A DNA stretch of 64,000 nt, from the NCBI RefSeq assembly GCF_000218565.1, contig NC_015684.1, positions 2,976,001 through 3,040,000 on the forward strand, in the 5' to 3' direction. Position 1 is the stretch's first letter, and each line of letters starts with the position of its first letter. The position numbers and the translations under genes are program-made. Source of the stretch: Afipia carboxidovorans OM5 (lineage in GTDB: Bacteria; Pseudomonadota; Alphaproteobacteria; Rhizobiales; Xanthobacteraceae). The notes beneath the pieces are model-generated. The model ran no database searches, was not told where the DNA came from, and was given only the letters and a program-made list of their open reading frames with translations. Below, in pieces: positions 1 through 8,863 of the stretch.

Positions 1-424
1 CAAGCACCACTGCCCCCAGCGCATCGCAAGCCAATGCATCGGCGCCAGCCCGCAGCGCGGTTTCCGCATTCGGCACCCGCACCAGCACGAGGCGACGCGG
101 ATCGAGACCGAGTTCGACAAACCCGCTCATCGACAGCGCCCCCGCCTCGGCTTCCGCAAACTCCTGCTGCACCCAGAGTATCGAACGCTGTTGCGCCAGC
201 CGCTGGGCGATGCCTGCAACGAAGCCCGTCGCGGATGCAGACTGCCGGGTCTCAAGCGCAAACACCTCGTGCAGCACGCCCCGCAACAGTCCGCCCTGGA
301 GCGTCGCATCCGCTCCCGCATGGCCAAGCGCCACGCGCTCCGCACACTGCGGCATGGTCTGCGCCTCAAGACGGCGGATCGTGTCCCGCAAGGACGCAAG
401 CGTACTCATCCGCGCGCTGCTCAT
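1..424 (-). CDS. imuA: ImuA, damage-inducible mutagenesis protein (partial)
   Basis: The minus-strand frame is open from the ATG at 424 to the window edge, giving about 141 residues of an ImuA-type protein (start MSSARMSTLASLRDTIRRLE, then GGLLRGVLHEVFAL). ImuA is the RecA/SulA-like member of the ImuA-ImuB-DnaE2 translesion mutasome, induced by DNA damage. The 3' end, and presumably imuB and dnaE2, lie outside the window. AGGAA lies about 10 nt before ATG 424; a second in-frame ATG is at 409. A perfect alphaproteobacterial SOS box lies 60 bp upstream, which supports both the call and LexA control. The family call is from recognition, without a search. Confidence 0.8.
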   Translation of the reverse strand, partial: MSSARMSTLASLRDTIRRLEAQTMPQCAERVALGHAGADATLQGGLLRGVLHEVFALETRQSASATGFVAGIAQRLAQQRSILWVQQEFAEAEAGALSMSGFVELGLDPRRLVLVRVPNAETALRAGADALACDALGAVVL

Positions 425-483
425 GCGCCCGTTCCTGAAATCAGAGGCACCCTTCGCTTTTCCAACGATGGGCCACCATTTAT

Positions 484-498
484 GTTCATGTTATGTTC
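484..498. promoter_or_regulatory. LexA/SOS box between imuA and udgX
   Basis: GTTC-N7-GTTC on the plus strand (GAAC-N7-GAAC on the minus), the direct-repeat LexA operator known from alphaproteobacteria. It lies 60 bp before imuA and 145 bp before udgX, so one operator could serve both divergent genes. The match is exact; use by both genes is inference. Confidence 0.85.
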
Positions 499-642
499 TA
501 GTATAGGCCTATCAGGCCCGGAGGAGTCAACCAGAGTCTGAGACGGCAATTTTCTTCAACAGAACCAAAGAGATTGAAGCGACGAAGGAGGAAACTTGCC
601 GGGCCGTTCCCGGTTGACCTGCCAAACGGAGAAGGCGAGATC

Positions 643-1272
643 ATGCACCCCGCAGCCCACGCCCCCGATCTTTTCATCAAGGAAAACCTCGCGGATCTGC
701 GCGAAGAGGCTGCTCATTGCCGCGCCTGCCATCTCTACAAGAACGCGACGCAAACCGTGTTCGGCGAAGGCGCGGCCCATGCCGCCGTCATGTTCGTCGG
801 AGAACAGCCCGGCGACAAAGAGGATCTTGCCGGCAGACCATTCGTCGGCCCCGCAGGTCAGGTGCTGGATCGCGGGCTGAAAGAAGCCGGTATCGCGCGC
901 AACAAAACCTACATCACCAATGCGGTGAAGCATTTCAAATTCGTGCCGCGCGGAAAAATCCGCCTGCACCAAAAGCCGACCACGCCCGAGATCAAGGCAT
1001 GCCGGCCATGGTATGAACGGGAGCTCGCGACGGTGAAACCTGCTCTGGTGGTTGCGATGGGTGCCACGGCAGCTCAATGCGTATTCGGTAAGATCACGCC
1101 AATTGGAAAGAACCGCGGCCGCCTCTTCGACTTGGCGGAAGATGCCAAGGCGCTGGTGACAGTGCATCCATCCTATCTGTTACGTCTGCCGGACCCGGAC
1201 TCGAAAGAGCGCGAGTACAAACAGTTCGTCAGCGACCTCAAACTCGCAGCGTCTTACTTGCGAGAGATTTAA
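643..1272 (+). CDS. udgX: UdgX family uracil-DNA cross-linking glycosylase
   Basis: A 209-residue member of the uracil-DNA glycosylase superfamily. Motif I is GEQPGDKED (residues 53-61). The UdgX-specific R-loop is KIRLH with the nucleophilic histidine at residue 109, and the HPS motif is in VHPSYLLR. CRAC (26-29) and C120 are candidate 4Fe-4S ligands. In studied UdgX proteins the loop histidine attacks C1' after uracil excision and stays covalently bound to the abasic site. ATG 643 follows AGAAGG and gives the typical family length; an in-frame TTG at 574 would add a basic 23-residue extension. It diverges from imuA across a shared SOS box. Confidence 0.88.
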   Translation: MHPAAHAPDLFIKENLADLREEAAHCRACHLYKNATQTVFGEGAAHAAVMFVGEQPGDKEDLAGRPFVGPAGQVLDRGLKEAGIARNKTYITNAVKHFKFVPRGKIRLHQKPTTPEIKACRPWYERELATVKPALVVAMGATAAQCVFGKITPIGKNRGRLFDLAEDAKALVTVHPSYLLRLPDPDSKEREYKQFVSDLKLAASYLREI

Positions 1273-1282
1273 AGGCAGCCAC

Positions 1283-2974
1283 TCATCCTGCACGTCGGCC
1301 AAGCAACCCTTCGGCGACCACAGACGCGAGGTCTTCCTTCAACAATCGTTTCAACGTCTCCAGCCGGTCAGCCTCGCCCGGCGGCTTATCCCAGCGCAGC
1401 CGGCTGATGCGCGGAAAGCGCATCGCGACGCCGGATTTATGGCGCGGTGAGCGTGCCAACCCTTCAAACGCCACCTCCAGCACAAGTCCCTTGTTCGGCT
1501 CATGCACCACATGACGCACGGGGCCGAATTTCTCGACCGTGTTGCGGCGGACAAAGCGGTCGATCTGCACAAGCTCCTCGTCGGTAAAGCCAAAATATGC
1601 CTTGCCCACCGGCACAAGCTCATCGCCACCTTCACCGACAGTCCAGACCCCAAACGTGTAATCCGAATAATAGGAGGAGCGTTTGCCGTGGCCACGCTGG
1701 GCATACATCAGCACGGCGTCGATCACATGCGGATCATGTTTCCACTTCCACCACTGCCCTCTCTGCCGGCCGGGAAGATAGAGCGCATCACGGCGCTTCA
1801 GCATCACACCTTCCACGGCATCCGCATCGTCGCCTGCGCCTGCATCTGATGGATTGGCACGCGCGGCGGTGAGGTCATCCCATGTCGCGAATACCACCTG
1901 CGGCGACAGATCGATCCGCGGATCATCCAGCCGCGCAATGAACCTCTCGAGCCGTGCGCGACGATCGATAAACGGAAGGTCGCGCAGGTCATCCTCACCT
2001 TCGGCAAGTAGATCGTAAGCACGCAGATGGATCGGATAATCTTTCATCAGCTTCGGCGTCACGCTTTTGCGGTTGAGCCGCTGCTGCAGCACGTTGAAGC
2101 TCTGTACCCGCCCCTCACGCAGCACCAGAAGCTCGCCATCGATTGCGCCGGGCAGGCGTAGCGACGGTACGAGATCGGGAAAGCTCGCCGTGATGTCCTC
2201 ACCGCTACGCGAATAGAGCCGCGCGAGGACATGCTCCTCGCTCTTGCGGCCACTGACAGCCTGCACGCGGATGCCGTCCCACTTCCATTCCGCGATGAAA
2301 TCTGCCGGATCGAGTCCCGCAAAATCGCTATCCTCGATGGCATGCGCCAGCATCACCGGGCGAAATGGTGCAGGATCGCGATTGATCGGCTTTTCAGCGC
2401 GACCTTCCAGCCAGGCGAACAGATCGAGATAAGGCGGCGCGAGGCCTGGCCATATCAATTCGATCTCATGCGGGTCCTTGTCACCAAGCGCTGCGGCCGC
2501 GGTCTTGGCAAGCCGCGCGGAGACGCCGATGCGCAAGCCACCGGTAACGAGCTTCAAGAGCGCCCAGCGTCCGGTCTCGTCGAGTTCGTCAAGCCAGCTT
2601 GCAAGCTGCGCGGGAATCTCGGTCTTGCCAAGCGTATGCAACGTGGTGACGATTTCGGTGAGGGTCGGAGAATGCTTCGCATCGCCGTTCGTGGAGGCAT
2701 GAACGGAAGGCCACATCAGCGCCACGGTTTCCGAGAGGTCGCCGACATAATCGTAAGATAGTGCGAACAGCGCGGGATCGGTGCGCGCCGTGATCAGGTC
2801 GCGGATCAGGCCCGGCTTGGCGTGGCGAAACGACAGTGCACCGGTCAGTGCCGCCAGCGCCCAGCCGCGATCGGGGTCCGGCACCTCACGAAAATACGCT
2901 GTGATCAACCGCAGCTTGTTGTTGCGTCCGGGCTCATAAGCGAGGCGATCGAGCAGGTGCGCAAAGCGGTTCAT
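1283..2974 (-). CDS. ATP-dependent DNA ligase (ligase-associated damage response)
   Basis: A 563-residue ATP-dependent DNA ligase. An N-terminal ligase-N region precedes the catalytic motif EWKWDG, whose lysine is the AMP acceptor, and an OB-fold follows, with a basic C-terminus. ATG 2974 overlaps the stop of the upstream exonuclease gene by 4 nt (ATGA), so the two are translationally coupled. With the helicase and PdeM that follow divergently it forms the set annotated in databases as ligase-associated DNA damage response genes, probably a break- or lesion-repair pathway separate from NAD-dependent LigA. The longer upstream in-frame extension lies inside the exonuclease gene and is rejected. 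Confidence 0.9.
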   Translation of the reverse strand: MNRFAHLLDRLAYEPGRNNKLRLITAYFREVPDPDRGWALAALTGALSFRHAKPGLIRDLITARTDPALFALSYDYVGDLSETVALMWPSVHASTNGDAKHSPTLTEIVTTLHTLGKTEIPAQLASWLDELDETGRWALLKLVTGGLRIGVSARLAKTAAAALGDKDPHEIELIWPGLAPPYLDLFAWLEGRAEKPINRDPAPFRPVMLAHAIEDSDFAGLDPADFIAEWKWDGIRVQAVSGRKSEEHVLARLYSRSGEDITASFPDLVPSLRLPGAIDGELLVLREGRVQSFNVLQQRLNRKSVTPKLMKDYPIHLRAYDLLAEGEDDLRDLPFIDRRARLERFIARLDDPRIDLSPQVVFATWDDLTAARANPSDAGAGDDADAVEGVMLKRRDALYLPGRQRGQWWKWKHDPHVIDAVLMYAQRGHGKRSSYYSDYTFGVWTVGEGGDELVPVGKAYFGFTDEELVQIDRFVRRNTVEKFGPVRHVVHEPNKGLVLEVAFEGLARSPRHKSGVAMRFPRISRLRWDKPPGEADRLETLKRLLKEDLASVVAEGLLGRRAG

Positions 2975-4011
2975 GCGCCACTCTCTCCCTCCGCCGCGAG
3001 TGGGAGCGCTTCGTCCTCCTCGCCATAGCCGACCAGATCGAGCGGCCGCGCTTTCAATCCCTTGGTCTCGCACCAGTGCACCAACGCGTCTTCCTGCCCG
3101 TGCGTAACCCAGACCTCACCAGCACCCGTTGAGGCGATGGTGGCGGTAAGGCCGTCCCAATCGGCATGATCGGAAATCACCAGCGGCAGTTCGATGCCCT
3201 TCTGCCGCGCGCGGGCGCGGGTGCGCATCCAGCCCGAGGCAAAAGCCGCGACCGGATCTGGGAAACGCCGCGTCCAGATGTCGGTGATGGCGCTCGGCGG
3301 CGCCAGCGTGATGGTGCCGGCGAGTTCGGCCTTCTTGGCGTCGCGGGCGAGTCGCAGTTCGCCAAGATCGATGCCGCGGCTCTGATAATAGCGCGTGAGG
3401 CTCTCCATCGCGCCATGGAGATAGACCGGCGCGCCGTAGCCCGCCTTGCGCAGGAGCGCGATCACGCGCTGCGCCTTGCCGAGCGAATAGGCGCCGACCA
3501 GATGTGCGCGCTCGGGAAACAGCGCGACGGAATCGAGCAGCTTGCGGATTTCACCATCCGCGTCACCATGCCGGAAGATCGGCAGGCCGAAGGTCGCCTC
3601 GGTGATGAAAATATCGCACGGTACGATCTCGAACGGCGCGCAGGTCGGGTCCGGCACATCCTTGTAATCGCCGGAGGCAACGATGCGCCTCCGCCCGTCG
3701 GTCACCGCGATCTGCGCCGAGCCGAGCACATGGCCTGCGGGATGAAAACTGACGGTCACATCCTTGAGGCGAATGTTATCGCCGTAGGAAATCACCTGAG
3801 TCGCGCCGGCGAAATTCTCGCCATAGCGCAGCCGCATGATGTCGAGGGTTTCCTGCGTCGCCAGCACCGCGCCATGGCCCGGGCGAGCGTGATCGGAATG
3901 ACCGTGGGTGATGAGCGCCCGCTCTACCGGCCGCACCGGGTCGATATGGAACCCGCCGCTCTCGCAGCAGAGCCCGGCCGCGACCGGCTTCAGAATGGGT
4001 TGCAGACGCAT
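2971..4011 (-). CDS. Ligase-associated DNA damage response exonuclease (metallo-beta-lactamase fold)
   Basis: 346 residues of the metallo-beta-lactamase/beta-CASP nuclease fold. HGHSDH (residues about 36-41) is the metal-binding motif II, HPAGHVLGSAQ carries motif III, GDYK the motif IV aspartate and SDHADW a late histidine. Relatives are SNM1/CPSF-73-type nucleases that trim DNA or RNA ends. It is the first gene of a two-gene unit with the ATP-dependent ligase (4-nt overlap) and diverges from the helicase across 141 bp. End processing before ligation is the natural inference; the substrate cannot be read from sequence. Confidence 0.88.
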   Translation of the reverse strand: MRLQPILKPVAAGLCCESGGFHIDPVRPVERALITHGHSDHARPGHGAVLATQETLDIMRLRYGENFAGATQVISYGDNIRLKDVTVSFHPAGHVLGSAQIAVTDGRRRIVASGDYKDVPDPTCAPFEIVPCDIFITEATFGLPIFRHGDADGEIRKLLDSVALFPERAHLVGAYSLGKAQRVIALLRKAGYGAPVYLHGAMESLTRYYQSRGIDLGELRLARDAKKAELAGTITLAPPSAITDIWTRRFPDPVAAFASGWMRTRARARQKGIELPLVISDHADWDGLTATIASTGAGEVWVTHGQEDALVHWCETKGLKARPLDLVGYGEEDEALPLAAEGESGA

Positions 4012-4152
4012 TTGCCCTATATAGGTTGCCCCCCTCGCCGGAGGAGTCCGCCTGCCCGGACAACCTCAGTTTCGTCCATTATAAGATATAATGCGACACC
4101 ACTCGCTCTGGCCGGACTCGACCTCTCTCAAACCGACGCTTAGCTTGAACGC

Positions 4153-6777
4153 GTGACGCTGCTTTCCCCCGACAAGCAATTGCATCCGCTGTTGCCGGAT
4201 CGTTTCGCGCGCTGGTTCGCCGCGCGCGGCTGGGCGCCGCGCGTGCATCAGCTCACGCTGCTGGAAAAGGCGTTCGAAGGCCGCTCGACCTTGCTGATCG
4301 CACCGACCGGCGCCGGCAAGACGCTGGCGGGCTTTCTGCCGACGCTGGTGGAATTGTCCCACCCCGCCCCGCGTGAGGGGAAGAGCGAGAGAATATCGCA
4401 AGAGGCTAGCCCCCTCACCCGTCTCGCCGCTTGCAGCGGCTCGCCACCCTCTCCCACAAGGGGAGAGGGGAAGAATGTACGCAGCCTCCACACCCTCTAC
4501 ATCTCGCCGCTGAAAGCGCTGGCGGTCGATATCGCGCGCAACCTCGAACGCCCGATCGCCGACATGCAACTGCCGATCCGGGTCGAGACCCGCACCGGCG
4601 ACACCCCGGCCTCGCGCCGCCAGCGCCAGCGCCGCTATCCGCCCGACATCATGCTGACGACGCCGGAGCAGCTCGCGCTGCTGCTGTCGTCCGACGATGC
4701 GCCGTATATGTTCTCGTCGCTGAAGCACATCGTGCTCGACGAACTGCATGCGCTGGTGACGTCGAAGCGCGGCGATCTGCTGGCGCTCGGCCTCACGCGG
4801 CTCTGGCACCTCGCGCCGCAGGCCACTGCCATCGGCCTGTCGGCCACCGTGGCCGATCCGCAGTCGCTGTGCCGTTTCCTGGTGCCGCAGAAACCGGACG
4901 AGGCGCATACCGCCGATCTCGTGATCGCCGATGCCGGCGCGGCGCCGATCGTCGAGATGCTGGACACGCGCGAGCGGCTACCCTGGGCCGGCCATTCGGC
5001 GCGCCACGCGCTGCACGAGATCTACGATCTGGTGAAAGCCAACAAGACCACGCTGATGTTCGTCAACACCCGCTCGCAGGCCGAGATGCTGTTCCAGGAG
5101 CTGTGGCGCATCAACGACGACAATCTCGCCATCGCTTTGCATCACGGCTCGCTCGATGTCGGCCAGCGCCGCAAGGTCGAGGACGCGATGGCGGCCGGGC
5201 GTTTGCGCGGCGTGGTCTGCACCTCCTCGCTCGATCTCGGCATCGACTGGGGCGACATCGATCTGGTCATCAATGTCGGCGCGCCGAAGGGCGCCTCGCG
5301 GCTGATGCAGCGGATCGGTCGCGCCAATCACCGCCTCGATGAGCCCTCGCGCGCGGTGATGGTGCCGGCCAATCGTTTCGAGGTGCTGGAGTGCCGCGCC
5401 GCGATCGACGCGGTGGCGGAGAATGCGCAGGACACCCCGCCCTTGCGCTCCGGCGCGCTCGACGTGCTGGCGCAGCATGTGCTCGGCCGCGCCTGCGGCG
5501 AGCCGTTTCTCGCCGATGAACTCTACGACGAGGTACGCAGCGCCGCGCCCTATACGGAGCTTGCGCGCGGCGATTTCGACGATGTGATCGATTTTGTCGC
5601 CACCGGCGGCTATGCGCTGAAAAGCTACGAACAATTCGCCCGCATCAGGCAGGACAAGAGCGGGCGCTGGCGTGTCGCCAATCCGAAAGTGCGGCAGAGC
5701 TATCGGCTCAATGTCGGCACCATCGTCGAGGAGCCGATGCTCAAGGTGCGCCTGGTGCGCGCGCGGCGCGGCGGCAGCGGTTCGACCGGGCCGATCGCGC
5801 GCGGCGGGCGGCTGCTCGGCGAGATCGAGGAATATTTCATCGAAGGTCTGGTCGGCGGCGACACCTTCGTGTTCGGCGGCGAGATCGTGCGCTATGAGGC
5901 GCTGGTGGAAGATCAGGTCTATGTCTCGCGCGCCAACGATGCCGACGCCAGGGTGCCGTCCTACATGGGCGGCAAGTTTCCGCTCTCGACTTACCTTGCC
6001 GAGCGCGTGCGGCTGCTGCTGGCGGATCGCAAGGCGTGGGCGCATCTACCGGAGCAGGTGCGCGACTGGCTGTCGCTGCAGGCGGCGTTCTCGCAGATTC
6101 CCGGCCCGCGCGAACTGGTGGTGGAAACCTTCCCGCGCGCGGACAAGCATTATCTCGTCTGCTATCCGTTCGAGGGCCGCCTCGCGCATCAGACCCTCGG
6201 CATGCTGCTGACGCGGCGGCTGGAACGCGCCCGCGCGCGGCCGCTCGGTTTCGTCGCCAATGAATATGCGCTGGCGGTGTGGATGCTGGGCGATGCCTCG
6301 GCGATGATCCGCAATCAAACGCTCGATCTCGACGCGCTGTTCGATCCCGACATGCTGGGCGATGATCTCGAAGCCTGGCTTGCCGAATCCGCGCTGATGA
6401 AACGCACCTTCCGCACCTGCGCGGTGATCTCGGGCCTGATCCCGCGCCGTTTCGCCGGCGAGGAGAAATCGCGGCGGCAGGTGCTGTTCTCCACCGATCT
6501 CGTCTATGACGTGCTGCGCAAGCATCAGGCGGACCACGTGCTGCTGCGTGCCGCGCGCGCCGATGCCGCCACCGGGCTTTTGGATCTGCGCCGGCTCGGC
6601 GATATGCTGGCGCGCATCCGGCGGCGAATCACGCATCGGGAACTCGACCGGATTTCGCCGCTGGCGGTGCCGGTGATGCTGGAAATCGGCCGCGAGGCGG
6701 TCTATGGCGAGGCGTCCGACGAACTGCTGGCGGAAGCCGCCGAGGAACTCGTGAAAGAAGCGATGGCGCGGGATTGA
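4153..6777 (+). CDS. Ligase-associated DNA damage response DEXH-box helicase (Lhr-like)
   Basis: An 874-residue superfamily 2 helicase of the Lhr type. Walker A is APTGAGKT (about residues 50-57), the DExH box is in VLDELHAL, and motif III is GLSATVAD. A helicase-C domain follows (QRIGRANHR), then the long C-terminal Lhr core region. The start is GTG at 4153. Residues about 70-108 are a foreign low-complexity stretch encoded by a copy of the dispersed palindromic repeat, inserted in frame between motifs I and Ia. The gene diverges from the exonuclease-ligase pair and lies upstream of pdeM. Confidence 0.9.
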   Translation: MTLLSPDKQLHPLLPDRFARWFAARGWAPRVHQLTLLEKAFEGRSTLLIAPTGAGKTLAGFLPTLVELSHPAPREGKSERISQEASPLTRLAACSGSPPSPTRGEGKNVRSLHTLYISPLKALAVDIARNLERPIADMQLPIRVETRTGDTPASRRQRQRRYPPDIMLTTPEQLALLLSSDDAPYMFSSLKHIVLDELHALVTSKRGDLLALGLTRLWHLAPQATAIGLSATVADPQSLCRFLVPQKPDEAHTADLVIADAGAAPIVEMLDTRERLPWAGHSARHALHEIYDLVKANKTTLMFVNTRSQAEMLFQELWRINDDNLAIALHHGSLDVGQRRKVEDAMAAGRLRGVVCTSSLDLGIDWGDIDLVINVGAPKGASRLMQRIGRANHRLDEPSRAVMVPANRFEVLECRAAIDAVAENAQDTPPLRSGALDVLAQHVLGRACGEPFLADELYDEVRSAAPYTELARGDFDDVIDFVATGGYALKSYEQFARIRQDKSGRWRVANPKVRQSYRLNVGTIVEEPMLKVRLVRARRGGSGSTGPIARGGRLLGEIEEYFIEGLVGGDTFVFGGEIVRYEALVEDQVYVSRANDADARVPSYMGGKFPLSTYLAERVRLLLADRKAWAHLPEQVRDWLSLQAAFSQIPGPRELVVETFPRADKHYLVCYPFEGRLAHQTLGMLLTRRLERARARPLGFVANEYALAVWMLGDASAMIRNQTLDLDALFDPDMLGDDLEAWLAESALMKRTFRTCAVISGLIPRRFAGEEKSRRQVLFSTDLVYDVLRKHQADHVLLRAARADAATGLLDLRRLGDMLARIRRRITHRELDRISPLAVPVMLEIGREAVYGEASDELLAEAAEELVKEAMARD
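4360..4476 (+). repeat. Palindromic repeat (family A) inserted in frame in the helicase gene
   Basis: This stretch carries the hallmarks of the intergenic family A repeats (CCCTCACCC, then CTCTCCC and GGGGAGAGGGG arms) seen near 31.8, 38.6, 39.6, 52.7 and 59.0 kb, but here it lies within an open reading frame. It adds about 39 codons, rich in P, S, R and G, without a stop or frameshift. Confidence 0.8.
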
Positions 6778-6805
6778 TGACGATGTTTTCTGCGGCAATC
6801 CCTAT

Positions 6806-6931
6806 GCCGTCATGGCCGGGCATAGCCGTTCGAAGAACGGCGTCGCTTTGCTTGCCTATGACCCGGCCATCCACGTCTTGTCGTTGGCTGCAAGAAAGAC
6901 GTGGATGCCCGGCACGAGGCCGGGCATGACG
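6806..6931 (+). repeat. Palindromic repeat (family B) upstream of pdeM
   Basis: The copy runs from ATGGCCGGGCATAGCCG to GGCCGGGCATGACGA. The arms CCGGGCAT and ATGCCCGG pair, and an internal module (CATAGCCGTTCGAAGA, then CGTCGCTTT and GCCTATGAC) recurs near 41.7 kb. It fills the gap between helicase and pdeM, and its last ATG is the likely pdeM start. Confidence 0.75.
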
Positions 6932-7624
6932 AACGAAAGTGCAGTTCGCTATTCATCGTCTGAGCACGTCACCGTCTCCGGCATCACCTTCATCGCCGAT
7001 CTCGCCGGTGCGCTGTTCTGGACTGAGGAGCGTCTGCTCGTCGTCTCCGACCTGCATCTGGAGAAAGGTTCGAGCTTCGCCACCCGCCGCGTGCTGCTGC
7101 CGCCTTACGACACCGCGGCGACGCTGGCGAAGCTCTGCGCAGTGATCGCACGGCACGATCCGCGCACCGTGATCGCGCTCGGCGACAGTTTTCACGACCG
7201 CGACGCGCATCAGCGTCTCGATGCCGCCGACCGCGCCACGCTGAACGAACTGCAGGCGCGTCGCGACTGGATCTGGATTGCCGGCAATCACGATCCGGCG
7301 CTGCCACACGAGATCGGCGGCACGGTGGCGGATCAAGTGCGCATGGGGCCGCTGACCTTCCGTCACGAGCCGACCGGCGCGCAGGGCGAGATCGCCGGCC
7401 ATCTGCATCCGAAGGCGCGGGTGTCGAATCGCGGCCGTTCGGTGGAGCGGCGCTGCTTTGCCAGCGACGGGCAGCGCGCGGTGATGCCGGCGTTCGGCGC
7501 CTATACCGGCGGGCTCAGCATCCGCGATGAGGCGTTCAAGGCCATTTTCCAGACATCTGCCTTCATCGCCCACCTTCTTGGCGACCGCCAGGTCCATCGC
7601 ATTGCCGCCTCACGCTGTTCTTGA
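6926..7624 (+). CDS. pdeM: PdeM, ligase-associated DNA damage response phosphoesterase/endonuclease
   Basis: A 232-residue calcineurin-like metallophosphoesterase. Metal-binding motifs run in order: SDLHLEKG, GDSFHD, GNHD and GHLHPK. PdeM is the fourth member of the ligase-associated repair set and is expected to be a manganese-dependent nuclease or phosphodiesterase. ATG 6926 lies at the very end of a family B repeat; the first strongly family-like residues begin near VSGITFIAD, about 17 codons on, so the N-terminus may be repeat-derived. An earlier in-frame ATG at 6812 would translate the whole repeat and is less likely. Confidence 0.85.
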   Translation: MTNESAVRYSSSEHVTVSGITFIADLAGALFWTEERLLVVSDLHLEKGSSFATRRVLLPPYDTAATLAKLCAVIARHDPRTVIALGDSFHDRDAHQRLDAADRATLNELQARRDWIWIAGNHDPALPHEIGGTVADQVRMGPLTFRHEPTGAQGEIAGHLHPKARVSNRGRSVERRCFASDGQRAVMPAFGAYTGGLSIRDEAFKAIFQTSAFIAHLLGDRQVHRIAASRCS

Positions 7625-7683
7625 GGCCCCACCGCCTCTCGACAGTGTGACCCTGCGCCTCGCATATCCGGCACTTGGCGGAT

Positions 7684-7713
7684 TTGCATCGCCAGAGCGA
7701 TTTGGCCTATAAT
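7684..7713 (+). promoter_or_regulatory. Likely selD promoter
   Basis: TTGCAT (7684-7689), an 18-bp spacer and a consensus TATAAT (7708-7713), about 90 bp before the selD start. This is a sigma-70 type match; no operator was recognised. Confidence 0.5.
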
Positions 7714-7804
7714 TTCTGCAGATTTTGTCGCTCTCCACTCCGCGCAGCGCGTGGAATGCTGGCGAGGCTGCCGCTGTGCGGCGCAATCCGCAGGAGACCT
7801 GACA

Positions 7805-8854
7805 ATGAACGCCCCTATCGTGCGCTTGACGAGCCTTGCCCATGGCGGCGGCTGCGGCTGCAAACTCGCCCCCGCGATGCTGCAGGAACTGCTCGCCGAC
7901 CAGCCCGCAGCGGCGCCGTTCCGCCAGTTGCTGGTCGGCGTCGAGACCGGTGACGACGCCGCAGTGTGGAAGATCGACGATTCCACCTGCGTGGTCGCCA
8001 CCACGGATTTTTTCATGCCGGTGGTCGACGACCCATTCGACTTCGGCCGAATCGCCGCGACCAACGCGATCTCCGACATTTACGCTATGGGCGCGAAGCC
8101 GATCATGGCGCTCGCAATCCTCGGCATGCCGCTCAACAAGATCGCCGTCGATGACGTGCGCAAGATCATCGCGGGTGGAAACACCGTCTGTAACGCCGCC
8201 GGCATTCCGGTGGCGGGTGGTCACTCGATCGACGCACCCGAGCCGATTTATGGCCTTGCTGTCATCGGCCTCTGCCGCCCCGATCAGGTGCGCCGAAATG
8301 CCGACGCCAAGCCTGGCGACGCCCTGATCCTGACCAAGGCGCTCGGCGTCGGCATCTATTCCGCCGCTATCAAGAAGGGTGAACTCTCAGGCGATGGCTA
8401 CGCCGAAATGGTCAACTCGACCACGCAGCTCAACCGCATCGGCAGCGAGCTTGCCGAGGATAAGTCCGTTCACGCCGTCACTGATGTCACCGGTTTCGGC
8501 CTGCTCGGCCATGCGCTGGAGCTCGCGCGCGGCTCAAAATTGACCGTCACGCTGAATGCCGGCGATGTGCCGCTATTCACGCAAGCCGCACAGCTTGCCC
8601 AGCAGGGCCATGTCACCGGTGCTTCGACCCGCAACTGGGCAAGCTATGGCGAGGCGATCCGCCTGCCCGAGGGCCTGCCCGACTGGCAGCGCAATCTGCT
8701 GGTCGATCCGCAGACCTCAGGCGGGCTGTTGGTCTCCTGCGCTGCTGACCGTGCACAGGCGATCCTGGAGACGATCCAGCGCGCCGACTACGGCGCTGCA
8801 CGGATCATCGGTCATACCGAGGCGGGCCCCGCCGAGGTGCGCGTCACGGCGTAA
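7805..8854 (+). CDS. selD: Selenide, water dikinase SelD (selenophosphate synthase)
   Basis: 349 residues. SelD makes selenophosphate from selenide and ATP, the selenium donor for SelA. The active-site segment is GGGCGCK, so it is the cysteine form and not itself a selenoprotein. GDDAAVW and the LVDPQTSGGLL segment are typical of the AIR-synthase-like fold. ATG 7805 follows AGGAG; an in-frame upstream ATG at 7751 lacks a ribosome site. SelD faces the selB/selC operon convergently, so the Sec cassette is in two transcription units. Confidence 0.95.
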   Translation: MNAPIVRLTSLAHGGGCGCKLAPAMLQELLADQPAAAPFRQLLVGVETGDDAAVWKIDDSTCVVATTDFFMPVVDDPFDFGRIAATNAISDIYAMGAKPIMALAILGMPLNKIAVDDVRKIIAGGNTVCNAAGIPVAGGHSIDAPEPIYGLAVIGLCRPDQVRRNADAKPGDALILTKALGVGIYSAAIKKGELSGDGYAEMVNSTTQLNRIGSELAEDKSVHAVTDVTGFGLLGHALELARGSKLTVTLNAGDVPLFTQAAQLAQQGHVTGASTRNWASYGEAIRLPEGLPDWQRNLLVDPQTSGGLLVSCAADRAQAILETIQRADYGAARIIGHTEAGPAEVRVTA

Positions 8855-8863
8855 CACTCCCGC

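Noticed and set aside
3166..4143. Long plus-strand frame across the exonuclease gene
   Set aside because: It is antisense to a clear metallo-beta-lactamase gene, has no motif and is explained by high GC codon bias.
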